A stretch of DNA of 32,168 bases. It comes from an uncultured cyanobacterium. Lineage in GTDB: Bacteria; Cyanobacteriota; Cyanobacteriia; CAKZMO01. The stretch spans positions 1-32,168 of the forward strand of contig CAKZMO010000341.1 of NCBI GenBank assembly GCA_937128595.1, in the 5' to 3' direction. Under the pieces are notes generated by a model, which was given only the letters and a program-made list of their open reading frames with translations, made no database searches and had not been told where the DNA came from. The stretch's first letter is position 1. Each line of letters starts with the position of its first letter. A program made the translations under genes and the position numbers. Positions 25,726 to 32,168 of the stretch are shown here, one piece after another.

Positions 25726-26574
25726 TCAAGCCTGAAGAACGCCACGAAAGACCGTCACGGCCTGTCCCATCAACTTGACGCGATCGCCCCCGTCGTAGTG
25801 AAGGCGCATTTCTCCGCCCCGTCGAGATGCCTGATAGGCCAACATATCGTCTTTGCCCAAGCGATCGCGCCAAAACGGAGCCAAAACGCAGTGAGCAGCC
25901 CCTGTCACCGGGTCTTCATCAATGCCGATGGCGGGCGCAAAAAAGCGAGACACAAAATCATATGATTTCCCCGATGATTGACCTGAATGCTGGCTAGTGC
26001 CACGTCCAGCGAGACTGGTCACAATCACCCCGTTGTAGGGCGCTGTTTTCAAAATCGAAAAATCAGGTTGAAGAGTATGCACTTCCTCTTCATCGGCAAC
26101 TTCGACCAGCAAGAACCCAGATTGAGTGTGGGTGATCGCCAACGGTTTAATATCCCCCAACGCCTGTTGCACCTTGCTATCCAGCTCTGTAGGTTCGCAA
26201 ATAGCAACCGGAAAATTTAGCTCAATCCAGCTCTCTCCATTTGAATTAGCTCTGTGCAGAGCCGTTAGCAATCCGCTACGAGTCGAAAAGCGTGCCTCAG
26301 TTGACGGAGCCAAATCCCCTTCCGACCACAAAGCGTGGGCACTCGCCAACGTTGCATGACCACACAGATCAACCTCAACCGTAGGCGTAAACCAGCGCAA
26401 GTTGTATCCCTCTTCTTCAGGCAGCAAAAACGCTGTCTCAGACAAATTCATTTCGTTCGCGACTTGCTGCATCCAGCTTGTAGGCATTGGTTCATGGAGC
26501 AGGCAGACCCCAGCAGGATTACCGCGAAAGGGTAGACGCGTAAATGAGTCAATCTGAATAATTCGAATGTCCAA
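25726..26574 (-). CDS. PhzF family phenazine biosynthesis-like protein
   Basis: The PhzF family are diaminopimelate-epimerase-fold isomerases; most bacterial members are not in phenazine pathways and have unknown substrates. The 282 residues are full length. Landmarks are IIQIDSFTRLPFRGNPAGVC at the N-terminus, catalytic Glu46 in LSETAFL, DLCGHATLASAHAL, and DEDPVTGAAHC, which completes the second half of the active site. The start is TTG at 26574-26572, immediately before the conserved strand; no in-frame ATG or GTG lies within the preceding ten codons. It is divergent from rnhA and convergent with the response regulator. There are no phenazine genes around it. Confidence 0.92.
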   Translation of the reverse strand: MDIRIIQIDSFTRLPFRGNPAGVCLLHEPMPTSWMQQVANEMNLSETAFLLPEEEGYNLRWFTPTVEVDLCGHATLASAHALWSEGDLAPSTEARFSTRSGLLTALHRANSNGESWIELNFPVAICEPTELDSKVQQALGDIKPLAITHTQSGFLLVEVADEEEVHTLQPDFSILKTAPYNGVIVTSLAGRGTSQHSGQSSGKSYDFVSRFFAPAIGIDEDPVTGAAHCVLAPFWRDRLGKDDMLAYQASRRGGEMRLHYDGGDRVKLMGQAVTVFRGVLQA

Positions 26575-26965
26575 AGTGCTGTTGTCCCCCGCAAAACCAC
26601 ATTAGAAAAGAGCTGACATCATTGAAGCAGCCCAGGTGATTCCAGTAACGAAATCCTGGCAACGAAGGCGATCGCCCCTAAGATACCTGCGCTCTCTAAT
26701 CTACTGGACGGTATGACAACTGGCTACGCACAATCCGCAACAGCAATTTCATAAAAGTGTTCAGAGATCGGGCACAACTGCTCACGTCCCCATTTATCCC
26801 AATTTATATTTTGCGCAAGTTCAGCAACAGCGTTTGCGTTGCAGATTCAGGTTTTCACTGCGAAAATGAAAGGCTCGATTCGCTTGCGCTCATACTTTAT
26901 CCAAAACCTAGCAGCGAATTAGAGATGTAGTGCTTGTTGAAGCTTACTTTAAGGATTAAACAGTT
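26575..26965. other. Divergent spacer between the phzF-like gene and rnhA
   Basis: This 391-bp spacer must hold promoters in both directions. I see one HIP1 site with flanking GGCGATCGCCCC (near 26668), a DnaA-box-like sequence with one mismatch, TTATCCAAA (26897-26905), and the Shine-Dalgarno AAGGA (26951-26955) that fixes the rnhA start. No clear -35/-10 pair, RNA gene or repeat is found. Confidence 0.35.
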
Positions 26966-27862
26966 TTGCCAAACGCGATTGAGAAAATCTACACCGACGG
27001 AGCTTGCTCGGGCAATCCAGGGCCAGGGGGTTGGGGCGTTGTCATTTACTTTGATGAGGGCGCGGTTCATGAGTTAGGTGGTCCTGATACCCACACTACA
27101 AACAATCGAATGGAGCTTCAGGGGGCGATCGCCGCTCTGGATTACCTCGTGAAAGCCTTGCCAACTCTTGCTCAGACCTCCCCAGTCACTCTTTATACCG
27201 ATAGCGAGTATGTCAAAAACGGCATCACCAAATGGCTCAAAGGCTGGAAAAAAAAGGGATGGAAAACGTCGGCTGGCAAGGCCGTACTCAACATGGATCT
27301 GTGGAAGGAGCTAGACCAACTGAATCAGTCGGTTCAGGCCGTCTTGCCCCTTCATTGGCAATATGTGAAAGGTCATTCCGGCGATGTCGGCAACGATCGC
27401 ACGGATGCCATTGCGACAGGCTTTGCCCAAAAGCATCCTCCAGCTCTTCGGACATTAGAACTTGAAAATCTTTCATCTCACCCTGAGAGTGAAAATGACA
27501 ATTCCTCCTCGCCCTCAGGTCACGAGCCATCTTCATCTGATGAGAACAGTGCAAAACCCACTCCCTCCACAGAAGCCTCAGCCATGAATACACCCTCTTC
27601 TGATGATGACCATTCGAGCGGAACAGACTCCGGGCGATCGCGCCTCGATGCATTGCGATCGCTGGTCGAAACCTTTCATCTTGCAGATGAAATCGCAGAC
27701 GAAGGATATGTGCTGACGAGCGCCGAAGTTGCGAATCTCGTAGGAATAAGCAGCTCTACAGTAACGGGCAAAGGCGACGACTGGATCTGGCGCAACTGGA
27801 AGTTTCAGAGAGTCCAACAAGAGCACCATCAGACTTTTTGGCATCTTGAGCGAATTCGCTAA
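26966..27862 (+). CDS. rnhA: Ribonuclease HI with extra C-terminal domain
   Basis: RNase HI cleaves RNA in RNA-DNA hybrids. Residues 1-155 are a complete E. coli-type domain with the catalytic set Asp11 (YTDGACSGNPGPGGWG), Glu50 (NNRMELQ), Asp79 (LYTDSEYV), His137 (KGHSGD) and Asp147 (NDRTDAIA), plus the basic KGWKKKGWK handle. The start is TTG at 26966: an in-frame stop lies three codons upstream and AAGGA sits ten bases before it. After the nuclease, about 65 residues are Ser/Glu/Asp-rich linker. The last 70 residues (from about 229) form a separate domain with LTSAEVANLVGISSSTVTGK, a helix-turn-helix-like pattern, then WIWRNWKF and FWHLERIR. Typical RNase HI is about 155 residues, so the tail nearly doubles it. 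The tail may bind nucleic acid, but that is inference. Confidence 0.93.
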   Translation: MPNAIEKIYTDGACSGNPGPGGWGVVIYFDEGAVHELGGPDTHTTNNRMELQGAIAALDYLVKALPTLAQTSPVTLYTDSEYVKNGITKWLKGWKKKGWKTSAGKAVLNMDLWKELDQLNQSVQAVLPLHWQYVKGHSGDVGNDRTDAIATGFAQKHPPALRTLELENLSSHPESENDNSSSPSGHEPSSSDENSAKPTPSTEASAMNTPSSDDDHSSGTDSGRSRLDALRSLVETFHLADEIADEGYVLTSAEVANLVGISSSTVTGKGDDWIWRNWKFQRVQQEHHQTFWHLERIR

Positions 27863-28383
27863 AAGTATCTCTTGCAAGATTTTCTCGACATTTCTCACAG
27901 GCTCACGAGTTAATTAAACGTTGATACATCTATTTTTTTTGGCGCTTTTCACAAATCATTAAGACATATGTAAGTTCGAATCAAAAAGCACAAAAAATTG
28001 AAAGTTTTTCAATCCTCTAAAGGATCAACCTACAATCTAGACTCAGCCATGATCCCCGCTGATCTGAGCAGCAATAGAAAAATCGCGAAGAAAAGACTCG
28101 CTTTCAGCTAATACGCAAGAGAATACGCTAAATACAGCGCTTGTTTAGCAATTCTTTCCCGCATCTAGTACTCTAAAAGAGTAGCGAAGGACTCCGACCT
28201 CTTAGGATCAATGTCTGTACAATATCGATGCTGGACTTTAGTAGCGGCTTCTCAATAGCTCGCAGTTCTAAACCTTGCCTCGACAGTGCTCAAGTCTTGG
28301 AAAGCAGGCTTGGACAGAAATTCAGTCGTTCTGAGTGCAGCGTAACAGGGTGATTTCTGCTCAGTATCTACGAACATTCATTT

Positions 28384-28536
28384 GTGAGTAGACGCTGGCT
28401 TATTTTGGTGTCTTCAATTCTTGTAGGTGTGTCGATGATGTTCTCTTCAGCTCAAGGTAAAACGACGACCTCTTGGAAGAGCGAACTATTCTTCGACCTT
28501 ACATTCCAAATTGCACTACGAATACTACAAATATAG
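28384..28536 (+). CDS. Possible small exported peptide (50 residues) or gene remnant
   Basis: A GTG-started frame encodes a 50-residue peptide beginning MSRRWLILVSSILVG, continuing VSMMFSSAQG and ending in LTFQIALRILQI. The start has the charge and hydrophobicity of a signal peptide with a possible SAQ/G cleavage region. The stop codon lies in the first unit of a 12-bp tandem duplication, so the frame could be the truncated 5' part of a longer lost gene. No clear Shine-Dalgarno is seen, and short hydrophobic frames arise by chance, so I rate it low. Confidence 0.25.
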   Translation: MSRRWLILVSSILVGVSMMFSSAQGKTTTSWKSELFFDLTFQIALRILQI

Positions 28537-28557
28537 TGACAACTGTAGTGACAACAG
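28534..28557. repeat. 12-bp tandem duplication
   Basis: TAGTGACAACTG is followed by TAGTGACAACAG, matching at 11 of 12 positions, about 145 bp before the dnaA start. Confidence 0.7.
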
Positions 28558-28702
28558 CGCTAGCGAAACTTCATTCGACTCAGCTCCCCCGATCTGATTA
28601 AATGAAATGCGCTCATTTCGTCACCGTCATTCGAGTCACTGTTACCCGAGTTGGGTACAAGCATTTATCTCCTGTCCGTGAGCAGCATAGGGTATAGCAG
28701 CC

Positions 28703-30133
28703 GTGGAAATTCCCAACAACTTCTGGAATCAGGTTCTCGATCGGCTTCAGCTTCAGCTAAGTCGACCTACCTTTGAAACTTGGATCAAAACCGCAACCGT
28801 TGAGCATCTAGACGAAGAGGTGCTCGTGCTGCAAACCCGCAATCCGTTTGCCCGTAGCTATATTCAGAAGTACTACATCAATGCGATCGCCGATGTAGTA
28901 CATGATATTTTGAAACAGCGCGTCAATATTCAAATTCTTGTGGTGCCCAACGGCGAAGACAACACCGACCTGCCATCATCTGAAGTTGCTGAAGTTCCGG
29001 TGCCGATGAAAGCGGCCATGAATGGAAGCTTTGGGATGTCTACCGTGAGTCAGATGGCTCCTACGGGTACAGCATCTAATGCGACTCAAGCAAGTCTGCG
29101 CAATAAAGGTTCAGTCTTAAATCCCAAGTACGTCTTTTCGCGGTTTGTTGTGGGTGCCAATAGTCGCATGGCTCACGCAGCAGCTCTAGCCGTAGCGGAG
29201 TCTCCTGGGCGCGAGTTCAATCCGCTGTTTCTCTGCGGGGGAGTTGGTCTTGGGAAAACTCACCTGATGCAGGCCATCGGTCACTATCGCAACGAAATCA
29301 ATCCAGGATCTCGCATTGTCTACGTCTCATCGGAAAAGTTCACAAACGACCTGATTACCGCAATTCGAAAAGACAACATGCAGAGCTTCCGGCAGCAATA
29401 TCGCGCGGTCGATGTGCTGCTCGTAGACGACATCCAGTTTATCGAAGGGAAGGAATATACCCAGGAAGAATTTTTCCATACCTTCAATGCGTTGCATGAA
29501 GGCGGCAAACAAGTTGTGCTAGCGAGCGATCGCCCCCCCAACCAAATTCCACGCCTACAGGAGAGGTTGTGCTCTCGCTTTTCTATGGGACTGATTGCAG
29601 ACATTCAGGTTCCCGACCTAGAAACTCGAATGGCCATTCTTCAAAAGAAGGCAGAAGGCGACAGCATGAAGCTGCCCCGTGAGGTGATCGAGTACATTGC
29701 CCAACGCTACACCTCCAACATTCGAGAGCTGGAAGGAGCGCTGATTCGGGCGGTGGCTTATATTTCCATATCAGGTCTGCCCATGTCGGTCGAGAACATT
29801 GCTCCCGTCATCGACCCGCCCAACGAGCAAATCGACGTGACACCCGAAGCCGTCATGTTGGCAGTTAGTGAAACGATGAATGTGTCTCTAGAGGACATCA
29901 AGAGCAGTTCGCGACGGCGAGAAATCAGCACGGCTCGCCAGATCGGCATGTATTTGATGCGGCAGCACACCGACTTGAGCTTGCCTAAGATTGGCGAAAT
30001 CTTTGGCGGCAAAGACCACACAACGGTGATGTATAGCTGCGACAAGATTGCTCAGCAGATCGAGAAGAATCCTGAGATGAATCGCACTCTGCGTCAAGTG
30101 GGCGATCGCCTCAGCGCTAATAGTCGCTCATAA
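28703..30133 (+). CDS. dnaA: Chromosomal replication initiator protein DnaA
   Basis: DnaA binds origin boxes and opens the duplex for replication. The 476 residues show all four domains: N-terminal DnaB-interaction domain (about 1-75, [21 protein letters not shown]), a variable linker (about 80-138), the AAA+ core with Walker [10 protein letters not shown] (179-187) and Walker B LLVDDIQF (239-246), then ERLCSRF and [12 protein letters not shown], and the C-terminal DNA-binding domain (about 375-476) with the signature [15 protein letters not shown] (435-449). The GTG start at 28703 gives the standard N-terminus. dnaN, recF or rpmH are not adjacent; the gene stands between rnhA and an aspartase-like gene. 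Many cyanobacteria can replicate with little or no DnaA dependence, so its presence does not prove a DnaA-driven origin here. Confidence 0.97.
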   Translation: MEIPNNFWNQVLDRLQLQLSRPTFETWIKTATVEHLDEEVLVLQTRNPFARSYIQKYYINAIADVVHDILKQRVNIQILVVPNGEDNTDLPSSEVAEVPVPMKAAMNGSFGMSTVSQMAPTGTASNATQASLRNKGSVLNPKYVFSRFVVGANSRMAHAAALAVAESPGREFNPLFLCGGVGLGKTHLMQAIGHYRNEINPGSRIVYVSSEKFTNDLITAIRKDNMQSFRQQYRAVDVLLVDDIQFIEGKEYTQEEFFHTFNALHEGGKQVVLASDRPPNQIPRLQERLCSRFSMGLIADIQVPDLETRMAILQKKAEGDSMKLPREVIEYIAQRYTSNIRELEGALIRAVAYISISGLPMSVENIAPVIDPPNEQIDVTPEAVMLAVSETMNVSLEDIKSSSRRREISTARQIGMYLMRQHTDLSLPKIGEIFGGKDHTTVMYSCDKIAQQIEKNPEMNRTLRQVGDRLSANSRS

Positions 30134-30148
30134 ACAATCACTCTTAAA

Positions 30149-30188
30149 TTTGCCTGTAATTTGCCTGATATTTTTTGCCTGATATTTT
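30149..30188. repeat. Triple TTTGCCTG tandem repeat after dnaA
   Basis: Three head-to-tail units follow the dnaA stop codon: TTTGCCTGTAA (30149-30159), TTTGCCTGATATTT (30160-30173) and TTTGCCTGATATTTT (30174-30188). The last two differ only in length by one T. The T-rich tails might help termination, but there is no stem. Confidence 0.75.
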
Positions 30189-30305
30189 AAGTCGTTCGCT
30201 TATAGGGTGAATATTTGCTCACCATTCAGGTTCCCCAAAAAATTCCTCAGGCGATAATGAGGGACAGAGCATCAACGCATAGTGAGTGCATATCAAGTAA
30301 GAGCT

Positions 30306-31712
30306 ATGGAAGCATCACCATCATTTCGTATCGAAAAAGACTCTATGGGCGATCGCCAAATCCCCAATGAGGTCTACTACGGCATACAGACTCTACGTGC
30401 TACCGAAAATTTTCCCATCAGCGGGCTGCGACCGTTGCCAACCTATGTCGATGCCTGTGTGCTAATCAAAAAAGCGGCGGCAATCGCCAACAGCGAACTC
30501 GATTGCATTCCCTCAGATATTAGTGATGCGATTGTTCGATCAGCAGATGAAGTGCTCAAGGGACAATTTCGCGATCAGTTTGTGGTGGATGTGTACCAGG
30601 CAGGGGCAGGTACCTCCCACCATATGAACGTGAATGAGGTCTTGGCTAACCGTGCCTTGGAGTTGCTAGATGATACCAAGGGAAACTATCAGCGGGTTAG
30701 TCCTAACGACCATGTGAATTATGGTCAATCCACGAATGATGTTATTCCCACGGCCATTCGTATTGGGGGACTGCTGGCTCTCGAACATAGTCTTTATCCT
30801 GCCTTGGAAGGGGCGATCGCCACGCTCAAAGACAAAGCCGAGGAATTTCAACCTGTGGTCAAATCAGGCCGCACTCACCTCCAAGATGCGGTTCCCGTGA
30901 GAATGGGCGAGGGATTTCGCGCTTGGGCTCACATTCTTTCTGACCATCTCCGACGCATCAAAACCGCTTCTGAAGATTTGATGCAGCTCGGCTTGGGTGG
31001 CAGTGCCGCAGGTACCGGACTCAATACTCACCCCCACTATCGCCAGAAAGTCGCCCAGGTTTTAGCAGACCTGACTCAGCAGCCCCTGGCTCCCGCTCCC
31101 CATCCGATGGCAGCCATGCAAAGTATGGCTCCGTTCGTTCATGTATCTGGCTGCTTGCGAAATTTGGCTCAAGACTGCACCAAAATTTCCCATGACTTGC
31201 GTCTGATGGACTCTGGCCCCAAAACGGGACTCAAAGAAATTCAGCTCCCACCCGTGCAGCCTGGGTCGTCAATCATGCCCGGAAAGTACAATCCTGTGAT
31301 GGCCGAAATGACCTCAATGGTTTGCTTTCAGGTCATGGGCTACGATGCGGCGATCGCTCTGGCAGCCCAGGCGGGTCAGCTCGAACTCAATGTCATGATG
31401 CCGCTGATTGCCTACAACCTGATTCACAGCATTGAGATTTTGGGCAATACGATCAGTGCCCTTTCCGAAAAATGCATGCAAGGCATCACCGTCAACAAAG
31501 AACGCTGTCTTTCCTATGCAGAGGGAAGTCTCGCCCTCGTCACGGCGCTCAATACCCACATTGGCTATCTCAATGCAGCGGCGATCGCCAAGGAGTCACT
31601 CGAAACGGGCAAGTCACTGCGTCAGCTTGTGCTAGAGAAAGATCTGATGGATGAAGCCCAGCTTCAAGAAGTTCTCGATCTAGATGCCATGAGTCAGATT
31701 CAAGGTATGTAA
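30306..31712 (+). CDS. aspA: Aspartate ammonia-lyase (aspartase/fumarase superfamily)
   Basis: Aspartase deaminates L-aspartate to fumarate and ammonia. The product resembles aspartase more than fumarase: YYGIQTLRATENFPISG near the N-terminus, ISHDLRLMDSGP.TGL.EI, and AAQAGQLELNVMMP. The superfamily signature GSSIMPGKYNP lies at about residues 320-330, with the catalytic Ser of the flexible loop. At the earlier substrate-binding motif it reads TSHHMNVNEV where E. coli-type enzymes have TSxNMNxNEV. I use the ATG at 30306, which gives MEASPSFRIEKDSMGDRQIP, the expected N-terminus; a GTG at 30282 is also in frame. TAAGAG lies a few bases before the ATG. Length 468 is normal. It sits 170 bp after dnaA and converges with the debranching-enzyme gene. 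Aspartase versus fumarase activity cannot be settled from sequence alone. Confidence 0.88.
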   Translation: MEASPSFRIEKDSMGDRQIPNEVYYGIQTLRATENFPISGLRPLPTYVDACVLIKKAAAIANSELDCIPSDISDAIVRSADEVLKGQFRDQFVVDVYQAGAGTSHHMNVNEVLANRALELLDDTKGNYQRVSPNDHVNYGQSTNDVIPTAIRIGGLLALEHSLYPALEGAIATLKDKAEEFQPVVKSGRTHLQDAVPVRMGEGFRAWAHILSDHLRRIKTASEDLMQLGLGGSAAGTGLNTHPHYRQKVAQVLADLTQQPLAPAPHPMAAMQSMAPFVHVSGCLRNLAQDCTKISHDLRLMDSGPKTGLKEIQLPPVQPGSSIMPGKYNPVMAEMTSMVCFQVMGYDAAIALAAQAGQLELNVMMPLIAYNLIHSIEILGNTISALSEKCMQGITVNKERCLSYAEGSLALVTALNTHIGYLNAAAIAKESLETGKSLRQLVLEKDLMDEAQLQEVLDLDAMSQIQGM

Positions 31713-31746
31713 ACGTGGGGCAGAAAAAGTGGGGCGATCGCCAGCA

Positions 31747-32168
31747 TTACTCCTTTGGATAAAAGGCGATCGCTCTCCATACTCGCAGCACTTCAGCTAC
31801 ACTCCAGGCTTGGGCAAAGCAACCTCTTGGAGGATGGGGCGGGTCGCCATCAAAAATTTCGCTGATGGTTCCTAACCCAGCCGTGTTGAGATGATTGGCG
31901 ATCGGTTTTAGCAGTTGTCGCGCCTGAACCGGGTCACCATAAGCTCGCAGATGCGCCTCGACATAAGGCCCCAGCAGCCACCCCCAAACCGTCCCCTGAT
32001 GATAAGCCGCATCCCGTTCAGCAGGAGTGCCCTTGTAATATCGGTGATAGTCAGGATCGGTGGAGGCGAGCGATCGCAGTCCATGTGATGTCAGCAACTC
32101 TCGCCCAACTATGCTCACCACTTTTTGCTGCTGACCTATTGGCAACAGTGGAGCTTCAGAGTGTGCCG
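31747..32168 (-). CDS. Glycogen-debranching-type amylo-alpha-1,6-glucosidase, C-terminal part
   Basis: The frame runs off the right edge of the window, so the start is not visible; it reads through the TTG at 32145 to base 32166. About 140 residues are seen, the C-terminal end of the GDE_C/GH133-like (alpha/alpha)6 domain that removes alpha-1,6-linked glucose in glycogen debranching. Family-typical stretches are ELLTSHGLRSLAS, DPDYHRYYKG, AAYHQGTVWGWLLGPYVEA, ISEIFDGDPPHPPRGCFAQAWSVAEVLR, shown by their key residues: the YHQGTVW and GC.AQAWSVAE motifs carry the conserved catalytic-domain residues. The gene ends 34 bp from the convergent aspA-like gene. Confidence 0.88.
   Translation of the reverse strand, partial: AHSEAPLLPIGQQQKVVSIVGRELLTSHGLRSLASTDPDYHRYYKGTPAERDAAYHQGTVWGWLLGPYVEAHLRAYGDPVQARQLLKPIANHLNTAGLGTISEIFDGDPPHPPRGCFAQAWSVAEVLRVWRAIAFYPKE

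Larger units (their letters stand above)
27863..28702. other. 840-bp spacer upstream of dnaA
   Basis: I find no DnaA box matching the consensus, so it does not look like a classic origin. It contains small inverted repeats, ATTGAAA/TTTCAAT (27997-28013), ATCCT/AGGAT (28012-28025) and TACCC/GGGTA (28643-28657), a 12-bp tandem duplication, and a 50-codon open frame with a signal-peptide-like start. A TACAAT hexamer at 28031-28036 could be a -10 element for a long-leader dnaA transcript, without a good -35. Confidence 0.4.

Noticed and set aside
25658-25965. Overlapping frames on both strands at the 3' end of the phzF-like gene
   Set aside because: They are antisense or out of frame to the well-supported PhzF reading frame.
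27863-28702. Chromosomal origin directly upstream of dnaA
   Set aside because: No DnaA-box cluster is visible in the spacer; only small inverted repeats and one tandem duplication.
30149-30188. CRISPR-like array after dnaA
   Set aside because: The three units are 11-15 bp with no spacers and no cas genes nearby; it is a simple tandem repeat.

Overview
The window is chromosomal DNA from a cyanobacterium. The HIP1 octamer GCGATCGC recurs throughout genes and spacers, and several genes are cyanobacterial types: a PxcA/CemA-like envelope protein, a TamB/TIC236-like protein of 1700 residues, a SecA without the C-terminal zinc-binding tail, and a CoaD gene paired with a DivIVA-like coiled-coil gene. 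Moderate GC, long spacers and many small repeats suggest a larger-genome filamentous or Leptolyngbya-like lineage, but that placement is inference. Gene order is mostly housekeeping. I see no rRNA, tRNA, CRISPR array, intact insertion sequence, prophage or defence island.

Layout. 1-881: 3' part of an acetamidase/formamidase gene. 882-1572: spacer with a strong terminator, a nested-hairpin element and a 15-bp tandem duplication. 1573-6675: tamB-like. 6861-7622 (minus): comB-like, whose last four codons and stop lie inside a 103-bp MITE. 8029-8631: DUF4168 exported protein. 8883-10166: lipoprotein sugar-binding protein of an ABC importer, with no permease nearby. 10163-10654 (minus): multi-pass membrane protein, stop-overlapping with the previous gene. 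10904-11404 (minus): protein of six roughly 19-residue GxRPI repeats. 12047-13564: glpK. 13756-14226: 2TM protein. 14281-17734 (minus): secA then yajQ, separated by a long stem-loop. 18179-19371 (minus): coaD overlapping a DivIVA-like gene. 19694-21913 (minus): UvrD/AddB-like 'recombinase family' protein. 22191-23657: pxcA. 23691-24260 (minus): unknown helical protein. 24261-25150: spacer with two adjacent MITE-like elements and an AT-rich stretch holding one perfect DnaA box. 25151-25651: receiver-only response regulator. 25726-26574 (minus): PhzF family. 26966-27862: RNase HI with an extra C-terminal domain. 28703-30133: dnaA. 30306-31712: aspartase-like lyase. 31747-32168 (minus): C-terminal part of a glycogen-debranching-type glucosidase, cut by the window end.

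Functional links are loose. secA-yajQ and coaD-divIVA-like look like real two-gene transcription units. dnaA stands alone without dnaN. The ABC binding protein and glpK lie within about 2 kb of each other, but nothing in the sequence shows they cooperate.

The least ordinary content is the GxRPI repeat protein, the RNase HI C-terminal domain, the MITE that ends comB, and a recurring pattern of 11-17 bp tandem duplications in spacers. I found no convincing multi-gene undescribed system.
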